Part shown: positions 17,746 to 25,942 of the stretch, in pieces
Layout: each line of letters begins with the position of its first letter
How positions within the stretch are numbered: the stretch's first letter is position 1
Origin: Actinoplanes missouriensis 431
GTDB taxonomy: Bacteria; Actinomycetota; Actinomycetes; Mycobacteriales; Micromonosporaceae
DNA: 64,000 bases
Direction of reading: 5' to 3'
Assembly (NCBI RefSeq): GCF_000284295.1
Contig: NC_017093.1
Coordinates: 5,270,001-5,334,000, forward strand
Made by a program: the position numbers and the translations under genes
Notes under the pieces: generated by a model
Databases searched by the model: none
What the model was told of the DNA's origin: nothing
The model's input: only the letters and a program-made list of their open reading frames with translations

Positions 17746-18621
17746 TCAGGCGTGGGCGTACGCGCCCGCCTCGATGTCCTCGGTCAGCGTGGGGCCGGTG
17801 GGCTTCCAGTCGAACGTGGTCCGGGTGATCTCGCTGGACGCGATCATGTCCGTACCGAAGAACTGCCCGAGGAACCCGAAGTGCTCCGCCTCCACCGGCC
17901 GGACCGGCAGGTTCAGGGACCGGCCGATCGCCTCGGCGATCTCCCGGCTGGGCACCGCCTCCTCGGCGACGGCGTGCAGGCGAGTGCCAGCCGGCGCCCG
18001 CTCCAGACCGATCCGGATCAGCCGGGCGGCGTCGTCGACGTGCACCGCGGACCAGGCCGTGAGGCCGTCACCGAGGTAGCCCGCCACCCCGGTGCGCCGG
18101 GCCGTCGCCACCAGCTGGGCGACGAACCCGTGGTCGCCGGTGCCGTGCACGGTCGGCGCGAACCGTGCCGCGATCGCACGCACCCCCTTGTCCAGCGCCA
18201 GGTTCTCGGCTCCGCCGCGCGGCGCGTCCGGCCCGCTGAACGGTGACGCATCGGTCTCGGTGAGGGGCCGCCCGGACGGCAGGGCCGCGAGGCCGGAGGC
18301 GAACAGGAACGGCCGGTCGGTGCCGGCCAGAGCGTCGGTCAGGGTGTCGACCGCGGTCCGCTCGGCCCGGTTGGACTCGGCCGGGTTGGCCCAGTCGTGC
18401 TTGTTGGCCAGGTGGACGACCGCGTCGGCTCCGGACGCGCCGCGCCGCAACGCGTCCAGGTCGTCGAGGTCTCCGCGGAGCACCGCGGCGCCTCTGGCCT
18501 GCAGGGCCGCTGCGGCGGCATCGGTCCGGGCCAGGCCGACCACCTCGTGATCCGCGCTCAGCAACTCGCCGACGGCGTGCGAGCCGATCCATCCACTGGC
18601 TCCGGTGACGAACACGCGCAT
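17746..18621 (-). CDS. NAD-dependent epimerase/dehydratase-like (atypical SDR)
   Basis: This 291-aa extended or atypical SDR has the N-terminal nucleotide motif VTGASGWIGSH and a substrate-binding half without the usual YxxxK at its normal place. It resembles the SDR5-type proteins often paired with TetR regulators. GAGGAGG precedes the ATG by 8 nt. It is divergent from a TetR gene, and two operator-like dyads lie between them, so it is almost certainly that repressor's target. Substrate is unknown. Confidence 0.85.
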   Translation of the reverse strand: MRVFVTGASGWIGSHAVGELLSADHEVVGLARTDAAAAALQARGAAVLRGDLDDLDALRRGASGADAVVHLANKHDWANPAESNRAERTAVDTLTDALAGTDRPFLFASGLAALPSGRPLTETDASPFSGPDAPRGGAENLALDKGVRAIAARFAPTVHGTGDHGFVAQLVATARRTGVAGYLGDGLTAWSAVHVDDAARLIRIGLERAPAGTRLHAVAEEAVPSREIAEAIGRSLNLPVRPVEAEHFGFLGQFFGTDMIASSEITRTTFDWKPTGPTLTEDIEAGAYAHA

Positions 18622-18638
18622 GGCGTGACCTCCTCAGT

Positions 18639-18688
18639 AATGTCATGTACTGACATCACAGTACCTCCTGATGTCACCTTCTGACATC
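18639..18688. promoter_or_regulatory. Two dyad operators between TetR and SDR genes
   Basis: Two copies of a 7-5-7 dyad are present. AATGTCA-N5-TGACATC occupies 18639-18657 and the perfect GATGTCA-N5-TGACATC occupies 18670-18688. Their centres are 31 bp apart, three helical turns. The sites flank the divergent start region, so one TetR protein could repress both genes. Confidence 0.8.
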
Positions 18689-18703
18689 ACTATGATGAGG
18701 ATC

Positions 18704-19258
18704 ATGGCGAGATGGCAGGCCGGCGCACCCGACCGCCTCAAGGAGGCGGCCCTCACCCTCTTCCAGACCAGGGGGTACGACGGGACCACCGTCGCCGAGA
18801 TCGCCGCAGCCGCAGGCGTCACCGAGCGCACCTTCTTCCGCCACTTCGCCGACAAGCGCGAGGTCCTGTTCGCCGACCAGAACTCGTTCGAGGGCGTCTT
18901 CCTGGCAGCGCTGCCACCGTCCGGCACGAGCCCGATGCGGCTCGTCGCCGCGGTCCTCGACGGCGCTGCCACGCTGTTCGGTGAGGACCGCCGGGCGTGG
19001 TCCCGCGCCCGTCAGTCGATCATCGCGGCCAACGCCGCCCTCCAGGAGCGCGAGCTGCTCAAACTGTCACTCCTGGCGGTGTCGCTGACCCGGGCGCTGA
19101 CCGAGCGCGGCATCGACCCGATCAGCGCGGCGCTGGCCGCGGAGACAGCGGTGACGGTTTTCCGCACCGCCTTCGCGGCCTGGATCGCCGACGGCGAGGA
19201 CCGGCCGTTCGCCGAGGTCCAGGCCGAGGTGCTGCGCCGCCTGCAAGCCCTGCTCTGA
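18704..19258 (+). CDS. TetR-family transcriptional regulator
   Basis: This 184-aa regulator has an N-terminal TetR HTH (GYDGTTVAEIAAAAGVTERTFFRHFADKREVLF split over residues about 22-54) and an all-helical C-terminal ligand domain. The start at 18704 is taken because TGAGG lies just upstream; earlier ATGs fall inside the operator. It likely autoregulates and represses the divergent SDR gene through the two dyads. Its ligand is unknown. Confidence 0.9.
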   Translation: MARWQAGAPDRLKEAALTLFQTRGYDGTTVAEIAAAAGVTERTFFRHFADKREVLFADQNSFEGVFLAALPPSGTSPMRLVAAVLDGAATLFGEDRRAWSRARQSIIAANAALQERELLKLSLLAVSLTRALTERGIDPISAALAAETAVTVFRTAFAAWIADGEDRPFAEVQAEVLRRLQALL

Positions 19259-19388
19259 CCGTCGCCGCAGGGACCGACGAAGCCCCACCATCCGCGCAGC
19301 CCGAGGCCGGCCACTTCCGCAGGAGCCTTGACGGCGCCGCGCGGCACCGTGGCCTTACCGGCCCCTGCGAGGTGGCGGTCCAAACCCT

Positions 19389-20039
19389 TCAGGCATTGGT
19401 TGCCCGGAGTTGGTGCGGCATGCGCCAGCCGGCGGCCAGGCGCGACGAGGACACGTTGTCGCCACCGCCGAAGAACTCACAGAACTTCATGATGAGCGGA
19501 TCCCAGCGCATCGGGTCGACGTAGTGGGTTCCCGGGACCAGCAGGTCCTCCTCGACATGCGCCCGGATCACGGTGACCTGGAACGCCGTGGCGTGCGGTT
19601 CGGGTACGCCGAATGGATGAGCCGCAGCCACTTCGCACTCCAGTTGGATCGGGCACTCGGCGACCCGCGGTGCCGCGACGATCTCGCCGGCCTGCTCGGT
19701 CAGTCCGGCGGTCGCGAACTTGTCGCCGTCGTACCGGTACCCGATCGCCGCCTTGTGGGCGGGGACGACCGGTGCTGCCGTGGTCAACGCGAGCCGGTCC
19801 ACCGCGCCCGCCAGCGACGACGGCGCCAGGTTCAGCACGCACCGGCGCTCACGCAGCAAGTTGGCGGTGGTCTGCGCGCTGTTGCCCAGGCCCAGCATGC
19901 AGCTCTGCCCCAACCACCACGCCGACGACATCGGAGCGAGGTTGGGGGTGCCATCGGGGTTGCGGGAGCCGATGAGCACGACCGGGGTTCCGAAGTACAG
20001 GACTTTCAAGTCGACAGCGACATGCATGACGCTGATCAT
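19389..20039 (-). CDS. Flavin reductase-like protein (DIM6/NTAB family)
   Basis: This 216-aa protein has the flavin-reductase-like FMN-binding fold: PVVLIGSRNPDGTPNLAPMSS near residues 18-40 and CVLNLAPSSLAG further on. Members reduce flavin with NAD(P)H or bind FMN within oxidoreductase systems. The start at 20039 (MISVMHVAV) lacks a strong ribosome site, and ATG at 20027 is an alternative. It converges with the TetR gene; no obvious partner oxygenase lies next to it. Confidence 0.85.
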   Translation of the reverse strand: MISVMHVAVDLKVLYFGTPVVLIGSRNPDGTPNLAPMSSAWWLGQSCMLGLGNSAQTTANLLRERRCVLNLAPSSLAGAVDRLALTTAAPVVPAHKAAIGYRYDGDKFATAGLTEQAGEIVAAPRVAECPIQLECEVAAAHPFGVPEPHATAFQVTVIRAHVEEDLLVPGTHYVDPMRWDPLIMKFCEFFGGGDNVSSSRLAAGWRMPHQLRATNA

Positions 20040-20125
20040 GCCCAGCAGCGGAGGAAGCCGCTGGCGGTAATCGGACGCGGCACTGCTACCGGCGAATCCG
20101 CCACAGCGGATACCCGCGCCCGGAT

Positions 20126-20854
20126 CTACCGGCCCGCGCCGCTCTCCCGTTCCACGACCTTCTCCTCGCCGGAACGGGGATGCGGCACCGCGGTGGGAGC
20201 CTCGACCTCCGGCATCGCCGGGGAGCCGGACGGGAGACGGGGGTCGAGCAGGCGCATCACCGTGGCGATCAGGGCCGCCAGCAGGACCACGGCGCCCAGG
20301 TTCACCAGGACCGTGGGGTAGCCGAGCTCGGTGACGTCCGCGAACGGGTAGGGGTACCAGTCTGTCGCTGCGCCGTGGGCGAGGGTGTAGGTGATCCATG
20401 CGGCCGGCCACAACGCCGCCCAGGCCAGGGTTCGGCCGTCTATGCGGGGGCGGGGGCCGAACAGGAGCCAGCCGAGGAGGGCGGTCCACGGCGCCACGTA
20501 GTGGAAGCCGAAGTCGGCGAGCCAGGCGGCGCCGTACAGCTCGACCTGGCCGGCCAGGATGGTGCTGTAGACCAGGCCGGTGATGACGATGCCGAGCAGC
20601 GCGTCGAGGCGGATCACGCGCCAGAGGCGGCCGTCGCGGTGCGGGTTCAGGGCCAGGGCCGCGGTGGCGGCGAGCAGCAGCAGGTTGCTCTGGATGGTGA
20701 AGTAGCTGAACAGGCGGATGAACCTGGTCAGCGCCGGCTCCGGGTCGACCGGGCCGGCGTGCGGCGCGGTGTCGGTGGCGGTCAGGGTGAGCTGGATGAT
20801 CAGCGAGACACCGACGATGCCGGCCAGGGCGCCGTGGTACACACGTGACTTCAT
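20126..20854 (-). CDS. Pr6Pr-family membrane protein
   Basis: This 242-aa protein has about six hydrophobic helices. It matches the actinobacterial Pr6Pr family through FSYFTIQSNLLLL (residues about 50-62), the central LADFGFHYVAPW, and the conserved WYPYPFADV. The C-terminal 35 residues are charged and probably cytoplasmic. GGGGGA lies just before the ATG. It sits between a flavin reductase and a two-component system without clear operon ties. The molecular function of the family is not established. Confidence 0.82.
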   Translation of the reverse strand: MKSRVYHGALAGIVGVSLIIQLTLTATDTAPHAGPVDPEPALTRFIRLFSYFTIQSNLLLLAATAALALNPHRDGRLWRVIRLDALLGIVITGLVYSTILAGQVELYGAAWLADFGFHYVAPWTALLGWLLFGPRPRIDGRTLAWAALWPAAWITYTLAHGAATDWYPYPFADVTELGYPTVLVNLGAVVLLAALIATVMRLLDPRLPSGSPAMPEVEAPTAVPHPRSGEEKVVERESGAGR

Positions 20855-20898
20855 ACATCCCCCGGATCGGTGATCTTCGCGCCGGGACTGTACTCCGT

Positions 20899-22254
20899 TC
20901 AGCTCCGGGCGGGTAGCCGCACCTCTACCCGCAGGCCGGGGTGGGCGTCGCCCAGGGTGACCGATCCGCCGTGCCGGCGGACCAGCTCCTGGACGATCGC
21001 GAGGCCGAGCCCGGAGCCGCCGGCGTCGCGGGCGCGGGCGTCGTCGAGGCGGGCGAACCGCTGGAAGACCCGTTCCCGCTCGGCCTCCGGGATGCCGGGG
21101 CCGTCGTCGGTCACCACGAGCAGCCGGTCCGGGCCGTCGGCCGCCGCGGTCACCGTGACCCGGTCCCGCTTGTGCCGCACCGCGTTGTCGATCAGGTTGG
21201 CGAGGACGCGGGCCAGCGCGTCCGGCTCGGCGCGCAGCGGCAGCGGCTCCGCCGGGTCCCGGTAGTCCACGCCGGGGAACCGGGCGGCGACCTCGCCGGC
21301 GAACTGCGCCAGGTCGATCTCCTCGACCCGGGCGGTGAGCGCGCGGGTCGAGCCGTCGTCCTGGCGGGCCAGCAGCAGCAGGTCGTCGACGAGCCGGGAC
21401 AGCCGCTGCACGTCGGCGAGCAGGTCGTCGGTGAGCGCCGGCCAGTCGGTGTCGTCCGGCAGGTGCTGCGCCACCTCCAGCTCGGTGCGCATGTTGGTGA
21501 GCGGGCTGCGCAGCTCGTGGGCGGCGTCCGCGACGAACGCGCGCTGGCGGGCCCGGGACGCGTCGAGGCGGTGCAGCATGTCGTTGAGGGTGACCGCGAG
21601 CCGGTGCACCTCGTCGCGGGAGTCGGGCACCGGCAGGCGGCCCGCCCGGGTGCCGCCGGTGATCTCCTCGGCGCCGGCCCGGAGCGCGTCGACCGGCCGC
21701 AGCGCGGCGCCGAGCGCCCGCCACAGCCCGGCGGCGAGCAGCACCACCAGCAGCGGGAACAGGATCACCAGGGTGATCCGGAGCAGGTGCACGCTCTGCC
21801 GCAGCTCGTCGGTCGAGCGGGCGACGAGCACGGTGAGCGGGTCGGTGGGCGGGCCGGCGCTGACCTTCACGACGCGGGCCTCACCGTCGAAGCCGATCCG
21901 GTTGCCGGGGATCGTCATGCCGTTGCCGTCGGGCAGGTCGCGCAGCTCCTCCGGGTAGAGGATGGGGACGAGGCGGTCGGCGGTCGCGGACACCGACCGT
22001 ACCCTCCCGTCGTCGTCGATGACCTGGACCTGAACGCCCGGGGTGACCGGGATCGGGTTTGTCAGCGACCCCTGGTCGACCAGGCGTTTCACGCCGCGCG
22101 CGGTCTCCAGGGTCTCGATGTGGACGGCCCGGTTCTGGGCGAAGCCGAGAGCGGCGACGAGCAGCACGCCGCCGACCGCCAGGCCGATCGTCAGACCGGC
22201 CGCGGAGACCAGGAGCAGCCGGGCCCGCAGGCTCAGCTCATTCGGCCGGCGCAT
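20899..22254 (-). CDS. OmpR-type sensor histidine kinase
   Basis: This 451-aa sensor has two transmembrane helices (about 15-38 and 150-172) flanking a roughly 110-aa extracellular domain. A HAMP domain follows, then HisKA with phospho-acceptor His in FVADAAHELRSPLTNMR and a HATPase domain with LIDNAVRHK and DDGPGIP. The ATG at 22254 overlaps the 3' end of its response regulator by 17 bp, which indicates coupling. The sensed signal is unknown. Confidence 0.93.
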   Translation of the reverse strand: MRRPNELSLRARLLLVSAAGLTIGLAVGGVLLVAALGFAQNRAVHIETLETARGVKRLVDQGSLTNPIPVTPGVQVQVIDDDGRVRSVSATADRLVPILYPEELRDLPDGNGMTIPGNRIGFDGEARVVKVSAGPPTDPLTVLVARSTDELRQSVHLLRITLVILFPLLVVLLAAGLWRALGAALRPVDALRAGAEEITGGTRAGRLPVPDSRDEVHRLAVTLNDMLHRLDASRARQRAFVADAAHELRSPLTNMRTELEVAQHLPDDTDWPALTDDLLADVQRLSRLVDDLLLLARQDDGSTRALTARVEEIDLAQFAGEVAARFPGVDYRDPAEPLPLRAEPDALARVLANLIDNAVRHKRDRVTVTAAADGPDRLLVVTDDGPGIPEAERERVFQRFARLDDARARDAGGSGLGLAIVQELVRRHGGSVTLGDAHPGLRVEVRLPARS

Positions 22255-22972
22255 CGAATCCGGCGGGCGCGGGGGAACCGACCGGGGCGCCGGAACCGGC
22301 TGGTGCGTCGGCGCCGGCCTGGGCCAGGCGGTATCCGGCACCGCGGACCGTCTCCAGGCGGTCCCGGCCGATCTTGCGGCGCAGGTAGCCGACGTAGACC
22401 TCGACCGCGTTCGGCGCGGTGTCCAGCGCGGCGTCCCAGACGTGGTCGAGCAGCTCGGTCTTGGAGACCACCTGGCCGGGGCGGCGCATCAGGTACTCCA
22501 GGAGCGCGAACTCGCGGGCGGTCAGGGTCACCTCGGCGCCGGCCACCAGCACGCGGCGCTCGGCCGGGTCCAGCTCCACGTCGCCGAAGGCGAGGACCAC
22601 CGGGCGGGCCTGCGCGCCGCGGCGCAGCAGGGCTCGCAGGCGGGCGAGCAGGACGACGTACGAGAAGGGCTTCGTCAGGTAGTCGTCGGCGCCGCAGTCG
22701 AGGCCGTCGGCCTGGTCGTACTCGCCGTCCTTCGCCGACAGCATGAGCACCGGCAGCCAGTGCCGCTCGGCGCGCAGCTGCCGCACCACCCGGTACCCGG
22801 AGAGGCGGGGCAGCATCACGTCGAGGATCATCGCGTCGTACCCGCCGTGGCGGGCCATCTCCAGGCCGTCCTGCCCGTCGGCGGCCACGTCGACCGCGAA
22901 TCCCTCGGCCTGCAGGCCCCGCCGCAGCGCGGCAGCAAGCCGGGCCTCGTCCTCCACCACCAGCAACCGCAC
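22238..22972 (-). CDS. OmpR/PhoB-family response regulator
   Basis: This 244-aa regulator begins VRLLVVEDE. Its receiver has the phospho-acceptor Asp in MILDVMLPRLSG, and its winged-helix domain has the typical LTAREFALLEYLMRRPGQVVS (shortened here) and VYVGYLRRKIG. The GTG at 22972 is preferred because AAGG lies 7 nt upstream; a GTG at 22978 is possible. The Ala/Gly/Pro-rich tail overlaps the kinase start. It is the first gene of the two-gene unit; targets are unknown. Confidence 0.92.
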   Translation of the reverse strand: MRLLVVEDEARLAAALRRGLQAEGFAVDVAADGQDGLEMARHGGYDAMILDVMLPRLSGYRVVRQLRAERHWLPVLMLSAKDGEYDQADGLDCGADDYLTKPFSYVVLLARLRALLRRGAQARPVVLAFGDVELDPAERRVLVAGAEVTLTAREFALLEYLMRRPGQVVSKTELLDHVWDAALDTAPNAVEVYVGYLRRKIGRDRLETVRGAGYRLAQAGADAPAGSGAPVGSPAPAGFDAPAE

Positions 22973-23030
22973 CCCCACACCTTGGCATGCGACGGCGGTC
23001 AGACGTGAGCAGCTCTCAGCTGAATCACAG

Positions 23031-23978
23031 TCAGTTGCTGGGCCGGGGACCGCTCGGCGGCGCGCCGCCGGGACCGCCGGAGCCCATCGGGGCACCGCTC
23101 GGCGCGCCGTCCCCGCTCAGCTGGCCGCCGGTGGGCGTGGTCGTGGTGTCCACCCCGACCTCGAGGGAGACCGTGAAACCGCTCGTCACGTCGCCGCTGA
23201 CCGTCGCGAGCTGACTGGCGCCGGAGTCGTCGCCGAACACGTTGTCGTCGTCCAGCGTGACCTGCGCCAGGTTGGTGACCGAGTCTTCGTACCCCGTGGT
23301 GGCGTAGACCGTGTCGCACGTGGTCTTGGGGAGCGCCACCTGCGAGGTCGCGATCGCGTTCGCCGCGTCGGTGATGTCCGCCTGGCTCGGGTAGACCTCG
23401 AAGTGGACGTGCGGCCAGCGCCCGGAGTAGCAGGCCGGGAAGATGCTGGTGAACGTCACCTCTCCGGCGGTGTCGGCGACCTGCACCCCGCGCAGGTAGT
23501 TCTCGTCGGTGATGCCCTCGGAGTAGAGCGAGTACTCACCGGCCCGGTTGCAGTGCCAGACGTAGACCGCGACGCCGGCGAACGCGGCGCCGTCGTTCGC
23601 CAGGTCCTTGAGGCTCAGGGTCAGCGTCATCGGGACGCCCTCGGCGGTGGTCGTGGAGTCCCCGAAACTGGACCTGATGTCGCTGCGCACGATGCCGCTC
23701 TCGGTCAGCACGTTCGGCCCGTTCGAGCCGTCACCGGGGTACGGCCCGGCCGTCTCGTCCGGGATCTCGCCGACCGTGTTCGTCTCCGAGGTGGCCGTCG
23801 TCGGAGTGTCATCACCGTCGCTGTCCCCGCAAGCGCTCAGCCCGAGCGCCACCGCGCCGAGTCCGAGCGCCCTCAGGACCTGCCGCCGCTGCGCCATCGT
23901 GCCGAGGTCGAAGATCAAACCCTGGTCCACCAGGTCTTCCTCCGGCCGGGGCAGCGAGCGCCCCTGATACGTACCCAT
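23031..23978 (-). CDS. Extracellular intradiol ring-cleavage dioxygenase-like lipoprotein
   Basis: This 315-aa protein carries an exported lipoprotein signal with a QRRQVLRAL Arg pair, a hydrophobic stretch and lipobox LSAC (Cys50). The catalytic domain resembles protocatechuate 3,4-dioxygenase and keeps all four Fe(III) ligands: Tyr149 (RAGEYSLY), Tyr184 (PACYSGRW), His190 and His192 (PHVHF). It should cleave catechol-type rings outside the membrane, for example lignin-derived aromatics. The C-terminal 60 residues are rich in Gly, Pro and Ser and may be a wall-spanning tail. It is divergent from a LolA-like gene. Confidence 0.9.
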   Translation of the reverse strand: MGTYQGRSLPRPEEDLVDQGLIFDLGTMAQRRQVLRALGLGAVALGLSACGDSDGDDTPTTATSETNTVGEIPDETAGPYPGDGSNGPNVLTESGIVRSDIRSSFGDSTTTAEGVPMTLTLSLKDLANDGAAFAGVAVYVWHCNRAGEYSLYSEGITDENYLRGVQVADTAGEVTFTSIFPACYSGRWPHVHFEVYPSQADITDAANAIATSQVALPKTTCDTVYATTGYEDSVTNLAQVTLDDDNVFGDDSGASQLATVSGDVTSGFTVSLEVGVDTTTTPTGGQLSGDGAPSGAPMGSGGPGGAPPSGPRPSN

Positions 23979-24122
23979 GAAAGCCTCTCGTCTTTTTGCC
24001 CCTTAAACGCCTATTTCAAACTATCTGACCGACCAGGAAGGGGCGTCCCTTACGGGGCTTTCTCAGCCTCGTCACAGCGGTGCCGTAGCACGATGATGAG
24101 CAGAGATGGGGAGGTGGACATC

Positions 24123-25277
24123 GTGTCCGTGTTCAGGTCAAGGCCGGCGTTGCGCTGGCTCGTTCCGTCGGCCGCCGCGGTTGCGGTCATCGGGGGCGGC
24201 GCGGCGGCCGGAACAATCGTGGCGAGCGCCGACCCGGCCCTGCCGGATCGCTCCGCCGCGCAGTTGCTGGTGGATCTGCAGGGCGCCGACCCGGCAGGTT
24301 TCTCCGGCACGGTCGTGCAGAGCACCGATCTGGGACTGCCCGGCGTCGCCGGCCTGCTGAAGAACGTCGAGGGTGGCGGCCTCACCAGCCTGGTGTCCGG
24401 GAGCAACACGGCCCGCGTCTGGTACGCGAGCGACGACAAGGTACGGCTCGCCCTGCTCGGCACCGACGGCGAGACCGACGTGATCCGCAACGCCGGCGAC
24501 GTGTGGATCTGGAAGAGCAGCGACAACACCGGCACGCACGTCACGCTGCCGGAGGACATCGCGGAGAAGGCCGCCGCGGAGAAGAAGGCGCTGCCGACCG
24601 GCGTGCCGTCGACTCCGCAGGAGGCCGCCGACGCCGCCCTCGCGGCGATCGACGGCACCACCAAGGTCACCACGACCGGCGCCGCCGAGGTGGCCGGGCG
24701 CGACGCGTACGAGCTGGTGCTCAGCCCCAAGGACGCCAACTCGCTGATCGGGCAGGTCCGGCTCGCGATCGACGCGGCCGAGCACATCCCGCTGCGGGTC
24801 GACGTCTACGCCAAGAACGCCACGAAGCCCGCCGTGCGGGTGGCGTTCGAGCAGGTCAGCTTCACGGTGCCGGATGCGCAGCAGTTCACCTTCAACCCGC
24901 CGCCGGGCGCGAAGGTGGAAGAGGTCAAGCCGTCCTCCGACGAGCTGGAGCAGCACGCCAAGCAGGACGTCACCAAGCCCGCTGACGTGGCGGGCTCGGA
25001 GAACATCAAGATGATCGGCCAGGGCTGGACGTCGATCCTGTCCGCCAAGCTGCCCGACGACGCGCCCTCGCTGGAGAGCGCGGCAGCCGAGGCCGGCAAG
25101 CAGGGCGGCCAGCAGGGCGAGGCGGTCGCCGGCCTGCTGGAGACGCTGCCGAAGGTGAGCGGTGACTGGGGCAGCGGCCGGCTGCTCAGCGGCTCGCTCT
25201 TCACGGTGCTGCTCACGGATGACGGCCGGGTCTTCGCCGGCGCGGTCACCCCGGAGGCGCTCTACGCGGTCGCCTGA
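24123..25277 (+). CDS. LolA-like/DUF2092-type exported protein
   Basis: This 384-aa protein has an N-terminal membrane or signal segment (LVPSAAAVAVIGGGAAAGTI, residues about 13-32). Residues about 50-270 resemble the LolA/RseB beta-barrel fold seen in actinobacterial proteins annotated as outer-membrane-lipoprotein carrier-like. The GTG at 24123 has GGGAGG 8 nt upstream and is preferred over ATGs at 24093 and 24096. Such proteins bind lipids or sense envelope state. No lipobox is seen. It stands alone and is followed by a strong terminator. Confidence 0.82.
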   Translation: MSVFRSRPALRWLVPSAAAVAVIGGGAAAGTIVASADPALPDRSAAQLLVDLQGADPAGFSGTVVQSTDLGLPGVAGLLKNVEGGGLTSLVSGSNTARVWYASDDKVRLALLGTDGETDVIRNAGDVWIWKSSDNTGTHVTLPEDIAEKAAAEKKALPTGVPSTPQEAADAALAAIDGTTKVTTTGAAEVAGRDAYELVLSPKDANSLIGQVRLAIDAAEHIPLRVDVYAKNATKPAVRVAFEQVSFTVPDAQQFTFNPPPGAKVEEVKPSSDELEQHAKQDVTKPADVAGSENIKMIGQGWTSILSAKLPDDAPSLESAAAEAGKQGGQQGEAVAGLLETLPKVSGDWGSGRLLSGSLFTVLLTDDGRVFAGAVTPEALYAVA

Positions 25278-25299
25278 CCGATTCAGCACACCTCGATCG

Positions 25300-25328
25300 A
25301 GCCCCGTCGCATCCCGCGGCGGGGCTCG
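25300..25328. terminator. Terminator between convergent genes
   Basis: A 12-bp stem (GAGCCCCGTCGC against GCGGCGGGGCTC, one G-T wobble, 5-nt loop) lies between the stops of the LolA-like and phosphatase genes and can serve both directions. Confidence 0.7.
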
Positions 25329-25333
25329 TCGCG

Positions 25334-25942
25334 TCAGCGCAGGAGCCGCCTGACCGCCGCCAGGTCCTCCTCCGGCACACCGGCGTCGCGCAGATAGGCC
25401 GCGACGCCACCATGGCGGCGGCCGGCGTGCGTCAGCGTCGCGCGCATCGCGGCGGCCTCGGTTGCGGGGGTACGGGCGAAATCCTCCGCGATCGTCTCGG
25501 GGTCCACGCGGGCGAGCCCGAGCAGGAGCGCCACCAGCACGCCGGTCCGGTCCCGGCCGCCACGGCAGTGCACCACCACCCCGCCGGGCGGGGCGGCCGC
25601 GATCACCCGGAACGCGCGGGCGATCCGCTCGGCGTTGTGGTCGAGCATCGGCGCGTAGGTGTCGTCCGGCGGGTCGTACCCCATCGGGTCGGCGAGCAGC
25701 GGGACGTTGCGGTACGCGGGATCACCGGCGAACGGGCTCGGGTCGGCCGCGCACTCGCGGGGCCAGCGGAGGTCCAGGATCAGCGCCAGGCCGAGGTCGC
25801 GCAGCGCGGTCACCGAGGCGGGCGTGAGCAGCCCGAGGCTGTCCGAGCGGATCAGCGCCCCGGCACGGATCGCGCCGCCGTCAGCGGTCGGTGTGCCACC
25901 GAGATCGCGGGCGTTGCTGCAGTCCGGCCAGTCGAGCTTCAT
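25334..25942 (-). CDS. Tyrosine/dual-specificity phosphatase (DSP-like)
   Basis: This 202-aa enzyme has the N-terminal NARDLGG motif and the active-site loop VVHCRGGRDRTG with nucleophilic Cys at about residue 120. These are typical of bacterial Y-phosphatase (PtpB-like) proteins that act on phosphotyrosine or phosphoinositides. The ATG at 25942 gives the classic N-terminus but lies 62 bp inside the 3' end of the upstream PAP2 gene in another frame. That overlap suggests coupling. Confidence 0.9.
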   Translation of the reverse strand: MKLDWPDCSNARDLGGTPTADGGAIRAGALIRSDSLGLLTPASVTALRDLGLALILDLRWPRECAADPSPFAGDPAYRNVPLLADPMGYDPPDDTYAPMLDHNAERIARAFRVIAAAPPGGVVVHCRGGRDRTGVLVALLLGLARVDPETIAEDFARTPATEAAAMRATLTHAGRRHGGVAAYLRDAGVPEEDLAAVRRLLR

